64,000 nucleotides of DNA, taken from the NCBI GenBank assembly GCA_033980235.1, contig CM067062.1, forward strand, positions 6,996,900 to 7,060,899. Reading direction: 5' to 3'. Below are positions 12,098 through 24,451 of this stretch, piece by piece. This DNA is from Diadema setosum (Eukaryota; Echinodermata; Echinoidea; Diadematoida; Diadematidae). The notes beneath the pieces are model-generated. The model was not told the origin of the DNA. It saw only the letters and a program-made list of their open reading frames with translations, and ran no database searches. Positions within the stretch are counted from its first letter, which is position 1; each line of letters starts with the position of its first letter. The translations under genes were made by a program, and so were the position numbers.

Positions 12098-13085
12098 CAA
12101 TTGGAGGGACTGAATTGCTTTCAAATGCATCTGAGGGAAGGGGATATGTATATACTTGATGGACCGCATGGCTGCACAGTACATTTTGTACAACAAGCGA
12201 TATTTCTGTTACAATTTGTCCTTTATCTCCAGACACAATGATCGAGTTCCAAATAATCTATAAGCATGAAAAGGCTCCTCTCTCTCTTCTGTTTCAGTTG
12301 TTTAAGTTATGGTAATGAAAGTGATTGGGCTGGCCACTGTCAATGAAGTAATAAGGGAAGTCCTACCGAGATGTGACCTGTTTCAAAATTTACTCATTTC
12401 TCCTAACCCCCTAACGTCCTATCTCTTTGCACCAATTTTTGATAAAATCGTTGGACGCTGCAGCTTTTCTTTCCCAAAGGAGACAATGATTAAAGTTTTT
12501 CTTCAAACATTGTTATTATTACAGACTATGCCATGCAGTATTTCTGTTTGGGATACTTTTTACTATGATATTAAAAATTTTAACATATGGTTATATAGGG
12601 TAAAACAAGTTAAACAAAACCATCAAAATTAACGACGAATCATAATAAGCATATCTATTGTCATCCTGCATTACAATATTGTAAAACTACGTGTCAGGCA
12701 CAAATGACATGCGTGTGTGATTAACGTTACATATGCTTACCCAGTTTGCCGTACTTCCGGGTTCAATATTGTTGATTTATATCTGGCTCAGAAGTACAGT
12801 TAGACATGAGGTCACAACCAGTATAGTCTGTTCAGCCTGTAGGAAGATGCGAACGCCACTTTTAGATGGATTGTGGTCTTACTTTTTAAAGATCAGAACA
12901 GAGTATTGATAGTCAAATGAAAGAGAGATGTGTGACGAAGCACTCACAATGAGCTAATTGAGCTAAAATGAATATTTTATCAAAGAAAAAGAAAGATATT
13001 ATAATAAAAAGTCGTCAAATAAAAGGAACACATCAACGAAAATCTGAGGAAAATAAGACAAATATTTATCCAGAAAATGGATTAT
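12098..13085 (+). repeat. Family R copy D (divergent)
   Basis: It follows the LINE 3' end. Landmarks shared with copies at 16-17, 21-22 and 47 kb are 'ttgataaaatcgttgg', 'acttccgggttcaatattg', 'tgtaggaagatg', 'gaagcactcac' and 'aaaatctgaggaaaataa', in the same order and orientation. It is more diverged than copies A-C. Bases 12,100-12,180 also match the two flanks of the piggyBac-like element at 19.6 kb and provide its empty-site reference. Apparent open frames (12,309-12,632, for example) overlap this non-coding repeat and are not genes. Confidence 0.65.
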
Positions 13086-14189
13086 GTCCGTTTATTGTAT
13101 TCGTGTCATATTACATGGCGTCCTATGGTATCGCCTTTAAAATGCCAATTTTCCTTTGAGTACTGCTTTCAACGTGATTTACACACCAACTAACCTTGTG
13201 AACTGGTTAGGATTTACATTTCAGTTTGCATGACGATATCGATCATTTCTTTCTCTCTCTCTCTCTCTTGGGAAGTCTTGTGCGAATCTAATCTCCCTGA
13301 TACGTCAAGAGTGAACAGTGAACAGCCACTGGCCAGAAAAAAAAAAATATTCGTATGAAAAATTGCATGTTACGAAGTCATATTTACAACAATCACGGAA
13401 GTGTTGTCATTTGAGTATCTGAATATACACCTGATATAAGAACGACCCAAGTCCATGGAAGACCATTTCGAGTAAACTTAAAATGACTTCATATCTTTTT
13501 TATTTGTCCAATAATATTCTATTTAACTGTGATGGGAAGGCATATTGTATATACAAATTAGAACATATATTATTATGGCAATTAACATTTACATTAATTG
13601 TGGAGAGCCCATTTTGTGTGATGGACTTGGGTCGTTCTTTGAATCATATGGACTTGGGTCATTCTTTGAATCATATACATGATATTCTGCTATAGAGATT
13701 AGAGAAGGACGAGAGAGGGCGCTATAATATGAATGTAAGAATGACCCAAGTCCTTCATTTTTACATTCATTTAAGATTTAACTCATTCATTTGAGACACT
13801 TCCGGGGGTAATTAGGCTTTATCATTTATACACAAGATGAGTCCTTGCATAAGCTACAATTTCCCATGTCAAAATTAATTTGGCCAAAAATTGGACTTAG
13901 GTCGTTCTTATATTTAGGTCTTCATTTGTATGTTGTTGTTTTTTGTCAGTGTGCCATTATACAAAGTTTCAACAAATATCAAAAGGCATATTTATTGACA
14001 CCATGAATTGGTGTTTGATGTATGGTGCTGTAGGACTGTTAGAAAATATAGGTTTTCTCGGCCAATTTCGCACTTTTTTTCAGTCCAATTCCAAATTGCT
14101 GCATTCAGTTTAGCACAATTTAGCCTAGATGGCATGTTCGGTATTTCAATTTTATAATCTTTTCATTCAAATTCATTTTGGAGCATTCA
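13086..14189. repeat. Unassigned sequence with GACCCAAGTCC inverted cluster
   Basis: The motif AAGAAYGACCCAAGTCC and its reverse complement occur five times between 13,438 and 13,912: forward near 13,440 and 13,738; reverse near 13,623, 13,651 and 13,894. This looks like a decayed foldback element. The flanking sequence to 13,430 and from 13,920 to 14,189 shows nothing recognisable. Confidence 0.5.
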
Positions 14190-14966
14190 AATTACCTTTA
14201 ACATCATTCGAATCAGCACTTTTTCAGTCCAAATTCTTAAGACAAGCACCAGTTGTACAAAACGTTTCACAAGTAAATATCTAATAAATGCACAGTTATG
14301 ACTCCATCTCTTGAACCTCCTTTGTAATTCTCTATCAACATCATTGCCCGTTATTAATGTCCTATATAGCGGTGACCATGGAATGTACAAAGTATTACCA
14401 GGTTTGTTAACGTTCTTTAACTTCTACTGTCATGCGAACAAATTGATATACTATAAACATTAGTAGACACCTCTCTCAGTCTTGTGATTTAGTTGCTTAA
14501 GTTATGTACAGTATGTGAATGAGCAGCCCACTGTTGATACATTAAAAACGTAAGTCCCAAAGACGCCTGAGGTGTGCCAACTCAGGGCGGAACTCCATTC
14601 GAAACCACTAGAAGTCTATTGGTTGTTACACCATCTTAATGTGTTTTTTTTCAATGGTCTAGGGAAGAGCATTACATATTTGCGTCGTCAACATGGCAAC
14701 CATTAAACACCGTTTGGCAATTTGTAATGGTCCACTAAAATTTGGCTGTGTTTCGTGAGGATTTTACCGCTTTCGATTTGTCTAATGGTATCTTATGGTG
14801 AAGCAGATTTCGTATAACATGAAAACCACCAGAGAATTTCCAATGGTCCAATAGAGTAAATCTTGACTGTTTTATGGGTCTAATGGTATCTAATATTATT
14901 GTGGAACAAACTATATCATTAGAAACCTCCACATAATTTCTAATGATCCAGTACGCTGTACCTTAA
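14190..14966 (+). repeat. Family R copy E (partial)
   Basis: Matches 19,490-19,620 and 20,690-20,830 ('gactccatctcttgaacctc', 'catcattgcccgttatta', 'gcctctctcagtcttg' variants). No coding content. It abuts the foldback element at 14,967, and CCATTAGA-type repeats already begin near 14,600. Confidence 0.5.
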
Positions 14967-15861
14967 GGTCAAAATTCCATTGGAGACCATTAAAAGAGAC
15001 CATTATTGATTTGTGATGGTTTGGTGGACCAAAAGCAATCACAAATGGACATTCTGATGGTCTAATAGATATAACTAGAAACGATTCCATTGAAAAAAAA
15101 AACCCAACTTATCAACCATCAAGACAGACCAACAGATAGCATTGGAACAGACTCCATAAAAACCTAGTGGGCCATTAGAAACCTGCATATACCATAGAAC
15201 AAATTCTCTATCAAAACCTAAGAGACCATTAAACCAACAGGACCTAAAGAAAGTGAAAGTGTACAGTCCATTAGAAATTAATTTGCATATATTTTCAAGA
15301 TTTCATTATAATTTCAGTTTTTACAACGACAATGACTGCAGCATCTTTGGTTCCTTACAAATTGCAGCAACAATGTATCACACAAAACGTGCTGAATGTC
15401 AGGAATCTTGTACAAGGCGGTTTTACACTTCTATATTTATGAAAAATAAAAGAAATCATTTACTAACGATGGCGACAATGTCGTTCAGTGCATAGTGATG
15501 TATAAAGAAGGAAACTAAAAAATATGTATGACAGGTGTATATAATCATGGATTTCGTAAGTCCTTCAATTTGTCGGATGCATGTTGTTCTCTATGTTATA
15601 TTGACAATTACTGTAGTAATAAATAACCATTACATGTAATAATATTCATTGTAAAATGTGCAGTTCTGTATTCTGAATTCCTCTGTGGATCTCCAATGGG
15701 CCATTAATGGTCCAATAGGCTGTATCTCTAATGGTTTTCTAATGGTTCAATAGGTTCTATCTCTAGTGGTTTTCTAATGGTCTAGTGCTTGATTTTCCTT
15801 ATTGAAACCATTAATAGCCTAATGGTTTTGTAATGGTCAAAATCGTAATGGAATTTTGACC
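14967..15861. repeat. Foldback element with TCTAATGG subrepeats
   Basis: Starts GGTCAAAATTCCATT and ends with the reverse complement, ...AATGGAATTTTGACC. The left half carries CCATTAGA-type repeats, and the right half carries the same motif inverted (TCTAATGGTTTTCTAATGG). Right halves recur at about 16,280-16,500, 21,065-21,232 and 46,790-46,866 within other family R copies. No clear target duplication was seen, so it may be an integral part of family R. Confidence 0.5.
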
Positions 15862-16760
15862 AGGGAAGTTCAACTCATATCTCGTCATATCTCATCATCC
15901 TCTAATTCTTTATCTTTTCCCACCAATTAATGATAAGATCGTTAGCCGCTGATTTATTTCCCTAGGAGACAGTGATTAATACATTTATTATTTAGCATTA
16001 TTATCTAAAGCTGCGCCAGTTTCTCTGTTTGGCATACTGTTTATAACAAATTTTAACATAGGTTGAGGGATTATACATGTTAAACAAAACCAGCAGAAAT
16101 CAAACAATGAAACTCAAAAACATGTATGACAGGTGTGTATAATCATGGATTTCGTAAGTCTTACAATTTGTCTGGTGCATGTTGTTCTCTATGTTATAAT
16201 AATGACAATTACTGTAGTAATAAATTACCATTTCATATTATAATATTCATTGTAAAATGTGCAGTTCTGTATTCTGAATTCCTCTGTGGATCTCCAATGG
16301 TCCATTAATGGTCCGGTAGGCTATAACTCTAATGGTTTTCTAATGGTCCATCAATAGGCTGTATCTCTAATGGTTTTTCAATGATACAATAGGCTCTATC
16401 TTGAGTGGTTTTCTAATGTTCTAGTGCCTGACTTTCCTTATTGCAACCATAAATAGCCTAATGGTTTTCTAATGGTCAAAATCGTAATGGAATTTTGACC
16501 TGGGAAGTTCAACTCATTTATCGTCATCCTCTAACATCTTATCTTTTTCCACCAATTTATGATAAGACCGTTAGTAGCTGATTTATTTCCCTAGGAGACA
16601 GTGATTAATATAATTTTATTCATTCAAGCAGCATTATTATCTAAAGCTGCGCCAGTTTCTCTGTTTGGCATACTATTTACGATATTACAAATCTTAACAT
16701 AGGCTGTGGGGTATTACATGTTAAACAAAACCAGCAAAAGTCACACAAGAAACGTAAAAA
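15515..16760 (+). repeat. Tandem duplication of about 600 bp in family R
   Basis: The segment starting 'atgtatgacaggtgta' near 15,521 recurs near 16,121 and continues in parallel through 'ctctgtggatctccaatgg', 'aattttgacc' and 'aaagctgcgccagtttctc'. A third copy lies at 20,890-21,440. The two units differ by scattered substitutions and small indels, so the duplication is not recent. Confidence 0.7.
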
Positions 16761-17803
16761 CCAAACAAGGGAGAATCAATTACAAGTATAACTAGTGATC
16801 AACCATGCATTATCTGTACGTGTCAGTGTGTGGATATCGTTTCGTATGGTTACCAAGTATGCTGCACTTCCGGGTTCAATATTGCTGGTCTGGCTCCGAA
16901 ATACATGTAGGTATGAGATCACAATCTGTTACCTATTACGCCTGTAGGAAGATGCAAACGCCACTTAGATTGACTTTGGTCTTATACTTTTAAGACCCAG
17001 AGTATCAAGAGTAAGTCAAACGAAAAAGAGATATTTGACGAAGCACTCACAAAATGGTTAGGCGATTCGAGCAGCTATCAGAGGAACGTCTATATTTATC
17101 GTGACCTTTTCACTGCGACCCTTTATATTATAGAAGTGGGTTTTCCCCACAACTCAAATGATACGAGTGTATCTGAAAATCACAATGCATAACAAAATTC
17201 CGTCTTGTACAGTAAGGTATTCCTGCGACATTGAGCTTAAATGAGAATTTACTGAAGAGGATGAACAAAAGTTGTCACGTAAAAGGTGCACTTCCACAAA
17301 CAGCTGAGGAAAATACAACAAGTAATGATTTAGATAGTTATGTCCTTTATTCTTTTGTTGTATACTTATATTTCTTTAATTCCCGATGCTTATCAAACCA
17401 TAGCAAAAGACCCGGGGGTCTCGCGCTCACCCGACTATCGTCACAAAGTTCACCTTCCATGCATTCTTGCATACTCTTGGGGCATGGGCAGCTCTGAGAG
17501 CTAGGGACATGGTGTCCATTTGCATATTCCATCACACTGGTAAAAATACCTACCGAGTACATTGTACACTATGGAAGGTAGAACTGTGCAGTTTTTTTTT
17601 GGGAAAAAAACCACTTAAAGCTCTATCACTTCTGATTCTAGAGAAGAATTATTATTGAGTATTCCTTAATTTAGTTAATTTAGGAAGTTTGGAACCCCTG
17701 GGGCTCCCTTAGGAAAACATGTTACCCATTCAAATGCTTTGAGATCCTATCCCTCTAGGGATGCTCTTTCCCCAGTTTGGTGAAAATCTATTGTTGTTTT
17801 CAG

Positions 17804-18239
17804 CGGTTACAGTTTGTTATTCCGAAGGTTCTTTAGTCCGAAGGTTCGTTATTCCGTAGATTCGTTATTCCGAAGGTTCGTTAATCCGAACATGTGATAA
17901 GGTTTCTTATTCCGAAGGTTCATTAATCCGAAAATGAAATAAGATTTGTTATTCTGAAGGTTTGTTAATCCGAAAATGACACAACGCTCGCTATTTCGAA
18001 GATTCGCTACTGACCATATTTCATTTCGGATCAACGAACCGTCGGAATAACGAACCCTATTTCATTTTCGGATTAACGAACCTTCGGAATAATGCCACAA
18101 ATGTTTTGATTAACGAACCTCTTTTCATTTTCGGATTAACGAACTTCTAGGTATAGGGAATTTGTGTGTTTCGGATTAACGAACTTTCGGAATAACGAAC
18201 CTTCGGAACAACGAACCTTCGGTATAACGAACAGCACCC
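17804..18239. mobile_element. Foldback MITE, 8-bp TSD GTTTTCAG (hAT-like)
   Basis: Exact 8-bp direct repeats GTTTTCAG flank it (17,796-17,803 and 18,240-18,247), and family R copies B and C are uninterrupted at this point. The interior consists of TTCGTTATTCCGAAGG on the left and its reverse complement on the right, repeated several times. An 8-bp target duplication is typical of hAT transposons; the superfamily call rests on that alone. A decayed relative ('gattaacgaaccttcag') lies near 27,403-27,425. Confidence 0.75.
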
Positions 18240-18504
18240 GTTTTCAGCAGGATGAAATTGTACAATTTAGGTCCACATTTAGGTCCTCCTGGATCCCTCC
18301 CTAGCCCTTGATCTGCAATGAACAAACATGGAACTACAGTCATCAATGAACAAATTCATAGTAACATTGCTTTATCACTTCTGGTTCTAGAGAGGAAGAA
18401 TTGTTAATATTTCATAATGTCTAGGGGTCCCCAAGGGGAGCATGGTGCCCTGTTGAACAAATTGTGATCTTAACCCCTTGGCATGTTTCCTGCCAGGTCA
18501 TTAA

Positions 18505-18888
18505 AGGGTGTGTACAGTTCTGGTCGAGGTGAGGATTTAGCTTTTAACGTTTTGCGAGATATTCAGAAACCACTCTATGAGATGTCAAAGAGCACGCAAT
18601 TCTAAAGGGTATCAAAAGTTTATTTGATGAAAATCGGTTTTTAAATGGCTGAGATATCCAAAAACAAGGTGAAACAAAGAGATCCGAATAAAGTTGTGGC
18701 CTGTCGCCTTTTATTATTATCACTTTTTTTGATATCTCAGCCATTTCAAAACCAATTTTCATCAAATAAACGTTGAATCCTTCTTAAAATTACATGCTCT
18801 TTCAAATTTCATAAGAGGTTTCTCATTATCTCACTTAGAAATATTCAAAACATGAATCCCTTACCTCAACCAGTACTGTACAGTCCCT
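18505..18888. mobile_element. 384-bp TTAA foldback MITE
   Basis: TTAA at 18,501-18,504 and 18,889-18,892 flanks termini AGGGTGTGTACAG (left) and AGGGACTGTACAG (right, reverse complement). Homology between the arms continues for about 150 bp: 'tggtcgaggtgagg', 'gagatatccaaaaa' and 'catcaaataaac' all have inverted partners. It lies inside family R copy A. No coding capacity. Confidence 0.7.
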
Positions 18889-19010
18889 TTAAGGGGTTTT
18901 CAAGAGGAACATGAACATGTACAATTTAAGTCCACATTTGACCCATCCCACCCAACTCCCCTGGGTTCGGGGGGGGGGGGGGGCTGATTCTGCCATGAAC
19001 AAACTTGAAC

Positions 19011-19489
19011 AACAGTCATCAATATTCTGACTCATTGGCATCATCTCATAGAGTAAATCTCTTCTTACAAACTTTCCCATTTTTGTATTACGTTTGCTAC
19101 AGTTTTGTTCTACGCAGTTCATGAATAATATGTACCTTGACTTCATAATGAAAAATACAAAACTATTTCTTACGTTTCAGTTTTCTGGAGAATGCTTATT
19201 CACTCTCGCGCATCATCTAATAGAACATGATTAACCTTTTTTATATAAAAATGGCCTTTTTATATACTCTTGGCATGTATTTAAAAAAATTTATTAATAT
19301 CTAAACGATGTGTTTTTCTTTCATGAAAAAACAAAACATTTTTCCTAAGTTTACTTTCCTGGAGATTTTTTTTTTCTTCATTCTCTTTCATCAAATCGTA
19401 AAACAAAATTAACTTTCTTCATACTTAAATGGTCATTGTTTGAATATTACCTTTGTAACAGTTTCATAAGTAAGTGTGTAGTAAATGCA
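19011..19489. other. AT-rich unassigned sequence
   Basis: T- and A-rich stretch between family R copies A and B with no recognisable gene or element boundary. 'tttcttacgtttcagttttctgga' near 19,170 and a similar line near 19,345 suggest a weak internal duplication. Confidence 0.3.
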
Positions 19490-22400
19490 TAGTTGCGACT
19501 CCATCTCTTGAACCTCTTTCGTAATACTATATGTACATCATTGCCCGTTATTATCACTGTCCTTTCTAACGGTGGTCATGAACAACCTTGGAGGGACTAC
19601 ATTGCGTCCAAATGCCTTTAACCCTATAAAGCCCAAGGGGGGGGGGGGCACATTGTGCCCCCCTACCAGATTTTCATTCGCCACTCCTTCGCCCTCTATC
19701 CAATTTTAACAAAATTTGGTGACTTTTCCTAAAATCTTATTCCGAACGTTTTGATATATAATTTAGCCATATTTGATATTGCTGGTTGCCATGGCAACCA
19801 TAAAGTGACAACCATGTCAGTCAGATTTTTGCGTATTTTTCTGTTCCAATTCCAATTTACAATATTATAATGTATGAAATAGGCGTTTCTTGGCTGAAAT
19901 TTGCTGAAGAAGCAAAATGTATAGTAATTATGGCTCTGAAATGCTTTTCCTATTATTTCCTTTGTTTTTCTGTGCCAACGGCATAAAACAATAGATATAA
20001 TAGAGATATTTGAAAATAACAGTATTTTCCGAAGATTGCCATTCTATTTTGTGTCATTTTGATTCCTTCACCCAAGTTATACCTCTAATATCATTTGTTT
20101 ATCACATTATCAATCTGCAAACTTAAAATTCCAATATTATGGGAATATGAAATATGATTACTATGCATGTACCTATCCCAAACAATACATCACAGGTCTC
20201 ATAATGTATTTCTTTATTTTGTGAATATTTTATGAATACCGCCCCCATGTGGTGACCTTGAGAAATTTCAACCATAACAAATAATGAGCCTTGACTTGCA
20301 CATCAAATATGAAAAAAATATGGGTCTATGATAAGACATATATACTGGGGATAAAGAAATTATACAGAAAAAAAAATCATGTTTTTAACATATTTCCTAT
20401 GTATTTCTTTATGTTTTGGTAACTAGCGCCCTCTATGGGTGACCTTGAAAAAATTCAAGTATGCAGTCATGTAGAGTATGAGTTGCTCTACCCATGTGCC
20501 AAATATGACGATGAAACATCAAACAATAACAAAGTTATATAGGGGGGGGGGTCACAATGTGCCCCCCCCCCCCTTGGGCCTGGGAAGGGTCAAAATAGCT
20601 TGGGCTTAATAGGGTTAAGGGAAGGAAATAATGTCTAACATCATTACATTCGATGGACCGATTAGAAGCACATTACAACAAGCGCTCTATTCCAAATATT
20701 CTATATAAACGTTGTTATAAACGCCTCTCTCAGTCTTGCGATTCAGTTGCTTAAATTATGTAAAGAATGTGAATGAGCATGTAGGCCACAGTTGACATAG
20801 TGAAAATGTAACACCAAAAGACGTCTGACTTGTGCCAACTCATAGTGCATAGTGATGTATAAAGAATGAAACAAAAAAAAAAAAATGTGTGGCAGGTGTG
20901 TAACCATGGAGTTCGTAAGTCTTTTTTCTCTTTTTTTTGGTCTGGTCTGATGCATGTTGTTATCTATGTTATATTGACAATTACTGTATTGATAAATTGC
21001 CATTACCTGTAATAATATTCGTTGTAAAATGTGCAGTTCTGTATTCTGAATTCCTCTGTGGGTTTCCAATGGTCCATTAATGGTCCGGTAGGCCGTTTCT
21101 CTAATGGTTTTCTAATGGTACAACAGGCTCTATCTCTAGTGGTTTTCTAATGGTCTAGTGCCTGCCTTTCCTTATTGAAACCAATAGCCTTATGGTTTTC
21201 CAATGGTCAAAATCGTAATGGAATTTTGACCTGGGAAGTTCAACTTATTTCTCGTCATCCTCTAACCTCTTATCTTTTTCCACCAATTGACGATAATATT
21301 GTTAGACGCTGATTTATTTCCCTAGGAGACAGTGATTAATATGTTTATTCAAGCAACAATATTATTTAAAGCTGCGCCAGTTTCTCTGTTTGGCATAATG
21401 TTTACAAAATTACAAATTTTAACACAGGCTGTGGGGCATTACATAGTAAACAAAACCAGCAAAAATCATAAAAGAAACGTAATAACCATTAACGTAATAA
21501 CAAGGGAGAATCAATTACAAGTATAATTAGTGATCAACCATTCATTATTTGTACATGTCAGTGTGTGTGTATATCGTTTTGTGTGCTTACCAAGTATGCT
21601 GTACTTTCGGGTTCAACATTGCTAGTCTGGCTCCGAAGTATATTTAGGCATGAAATCACAATCTGTTGCCTATTCAGCCCGTAGGAAGATGCAGCGCCAC
21701 TTAAAGTGACTGTGGTCTTATACTTTTAAGACCCAAATAGAGTATCAAGGGTAAGTCAAACGAAATAGATATATTTCACGAAGCACTCTCAAAATGGTGA
21801 GGCTATTCGAGCAGCTATCAGTGTAATGTCTATATTTGTCGTAACATTTTCACTGCGACCCTTTATCTTTATTGAAGCGGGTTTTCCCCACAACTCAAAC
21901 AATACGAGTGTATCTGAAAATCACAACGCATAACAAAAAATCGTCTTGTAGGCCTACAGTAAGATGTTCCTGCGACATTGAGCTTAGATAAGAATTTACT
22001 AAAGAGGATAAACCAAAGTCGTCATGTGAAAGGTCGACGAGGATCTGAGGAAAATAACACAAATAATGATTTAGATATCATATTAATATGTTCTTTATTT
22101 TTTGTTGTTGTATAATCATATTTCTTTAATTCCCGATGCTTATCGAACCATAAAAGAGACCCGGGGGTCTCGCGCTCACCTGAGTATCGCAAGTTCACCT
22201 TCCATGCATTCTTGCAGACTCTTACCTGAGAACATTGGAAACTTGGGGCATGGGCAGCTTTGAGAGTTGGGGGCATGGTGTCCATTTGCATATTCCATCA
22301 CACAGGTAAAAATATTTAAAAAGTACATTGTACTTTATAGAAGGTTGAACTATGCAGTTTAAGAAATAAAACACTAAAGCTCTATCACTTTTGATTCTAG

Positions 22401-23640
22401 AGAAAAAGTATTATTGAATATTCCTTGATTTAGTTAATTTAGGACGTCTGGGACCCCTGGGGTCTCCTAAGGACAGCATGTTACCCATTCAAATACTTTT
22501 GAGATCCTATCCCTGTAGGAATGCTACTTGCCAAGTTTGGTGAAAATCCATTATGTTGTTTTTGAGCAAGATGAAAATTTACAATTTAGGTACGCATTTA
22601 GTTCCCTCCCTGGATCCCTCCCTAGCCCTGGATCTGCAATGAACAAACATGGAACTACAGTCATCAATGAACAAACTCATAATAACTTTGCTTTATCACT
22701 TCTGGTTTTAGAGAAGAAGAATTGTAATGATAGGGGCCCCCAAGGGGAGCATGGTCCCCTGTTGAACAAATTTAGATCTTAGCCCCCTGGCATGCTTCCT
22801 GCCAGGTTTAGTGAATATTCACCAAGGGGTTTTCAAGAAGAATATGAACATGTGCAATTTAAGTCCCCATTTGGACCCATCTCAACCGACTTCCCTGGGT
22901 TCCAGGGGGGGGGGGGCACCCCTGATTCTGCCATGAACAAACTTTAATAACAGTCATCGATAAACTTAGCTGTATCACTTCTGGTTTCTAGAGAAAATCT
23001 TTAAAGATTCCTTACTGAGGGGTGGTTTGGGTTCCCAGGGAACCCCCCCCCCCCCAGGAGGGGCATGGCGCACATTTTGATGGATAATTGAAATTCTATC
23101 CCCCTATAGAGATGCTACCTGCCAAGTTTGGTGAAAATTCGTCATGGGGTTTTCAAGAAGATGAAAATGTACGATTTAGGCCCCGAGTAGGACCCCTCCC
23201 CACCCCTCCCCTGGGTCTCAAGGGGGGCACCCCACCTGATTCTGCCATCAACAAACTTGAAACTACAGTCATCAATGTAGTATTGTACTACTATACTAGT
23301 AACTAATAGTATTAACTTAGCTCTGCATAGCACTTCTAGTTTTATACTAAAAAAGAGGATTTTTAAAGATTCCTTAATTTTAGGGGGTTTGGGCCCCCTT
23401 ATAGGGCCCCCAGGTGGGGCATGGTGCCCATTTGAACAAATTGAAATCCTATCCCCCTAGGGCTGCTACCTGCCAAGTTTGGTGAAAATCGGCAATGGAC
23501 TTCTCAAGAGGAAGACGAAAATGTAAACAGTATAGGCACAACGCACGACAGACGACGGACCACGTATCTCAACGAACAACATTCTAACATCTCATTCACA
23601 ATGTGCCACCTCGCACAAACTACAACACATCTTCAAGTCC
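19490..23640 (+). repeat. Family R copy B, with a piggyBac-like insertion
   Basis: Colinear with copies A and C from 'gactccatctcttgaacctc' to the G/C-rich 'gctacctgccaagtttggtga' segments (23,100-23,500) and the 'aggcacaacgcacgac' block at 23,531-23,635. That block recurs at 63,370-63,476 at the end of copy C. Four near-repeats of 'ctgccaagtttggtgaaaa' within 22,520-23,490 show an internal tandem organisation. No gene is supported; open frames vary between copies. Confidence 0.65.
19622..20614. mobile_element. piggyBac-like MITE, 993 bp, TTAA TSD
   Basis: TTAA at 19,618-19,621 and 20,615-20,618 flanks termini CCCTATAAAGCCCAAGG (left) and CCCTATTAAGCCCAAGC (right, reverse complement). CCCT termini with a TTAA target are the piggyBac signature. 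Inside each end is a G- or C-tract of 9-13 bases next to 'cacattgtgcccccc' or its complement, giving a second inverted pair. Flanks join as 'aaatgcct' and 'gggaagg', which parallels the uninterrupted 12,120-12,140. No transposase ORF. Confidence 0.75.
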
Positions 23641-24145
23641 GCCAACAGCCAGGTATGACACACATTTTCTAACAAACTCCACAATACATTGCATTCACGT
23701 AAAGACACGCACCCCAAATACAAACGGCCAGGTGTCTGCTGCATCCCATGCGAATGCGGGATCGAAGGTTTACGTATAGGTGAAACAGGGAGATCACTAG
23801 AGACCAGACTGAAAGAGCACAAAACATGCTACAGACGTTCGGAATGGGAAAAATCAGCCATCGTGAAACACGCTCAACAGTTGGAACATCGCATCAACTG
23901 GGAAGACAGCAAACGCATCACATCCATCCAAAAAAAAAAAAGCAAAAAAACAAAACAAAACTGGAAGACACGATGCATCAGAAAAGCTATAGAAATTCAC
24001 ACACACGGCACTATTACACAGGATACTGGACTCCCTACATCAACAACATCTGGCTTCCTTTTATCAACAAACCATCGAACATCAGCAGCTATATTATATA
24101 TTATTATATTGTATAACAATAGCACACTCTCTCCACAACACATTT
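23630..24145 (+). pseudogene. Penelope-like element 3' end, GIY-YIG endonuclease
   Basis: The frame 23,689-24,411 encodes RPGVCCIPCECGIEGLRIGE, then TGRSLETRLKEH, EKSAIVKHA and a final HRINWEDSKRI. This is the C-terminal GIY-YIG nuclease module of Penelope-like retroelements, which nicks target DNA for integration. Upstream codons near 23,590-23,690 read like the linker (ATSHKLQHIFKSANSQV) with one stop. The first GIY-YIG tyrosine is Cys here and the second motif is LRIG instead of VYIG, and an A-run at 23,932-23,942 precedes low-complexity Lys codons. The reverse transcriptase part is absent, so this is a truncated remnant. Confidence 0.7.
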
Positions 24146-24339
24146 CCCCCTCTACTTCTTCTTCTCATATGATATCCCTTCTCCCACTTCCTCACAACAG
24201 CGCCCCCGACGTCTACCGCGCCGCCCACTCGCTACTCCACACATCGCTGGTTCCAGAAGAAGGCCCTCACCGACGCAGGTCATCCACAATCATACGCTGT
24301 GTGCTAAGATTAGGACAACCGAATTACTCTTTGAGTGAA

Positions 24340-24355
24340 AAAAAACAACAACAAC

Positions 24356-24386
<31 letters not shown>

Positions 24387-24387
24387 C
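24340..24387. repeat. (AAC)n tract after the Penelope-like fragment
   Basis: An AAC-rich microsatellite with about ten clean units. It makes a poly-Asn stretch in the overlapping reading frame, so residues there are not protein sequence. Confidence 0.8.
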
Positions 24388-24451
24388 GTGGCAATATACG
24401 TGATAAACTAGCTAAATTATTTTTTGGTGTCTCCCTCAAAGTACAATATGT

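Larger units (their letters stand above)
15862..19010 (+). repeat. Family R copy A, with two MITE insertions
   Basis: The best long copy. In order: 'aaagctgcgccagtttctc', 'cacttccgggttcaatattgc', 'gggttttccccacaactca', 'cattcttgcatactcttgg', 'tagagaagaattattattga' and 'tttggtgaaaatctattg', then G/C-rich segments with 'gatctgcaatgaacaaac'. It is uninterrupted at the points where copy C carries MITE M3 and the 13.8-kb insertion, so it serves as an empty-site reference. It is itself interrupted by a hAT-like foldback (17,804) and a TTAA MITE (18,505). Short open frames inside are not conserved. Confidence 0.7.

Noticed and set aside
12309..12632. 107-codon plus-strand frame
   Set aside because: It lies inside family R copy D and is not open in copies A, B or C.
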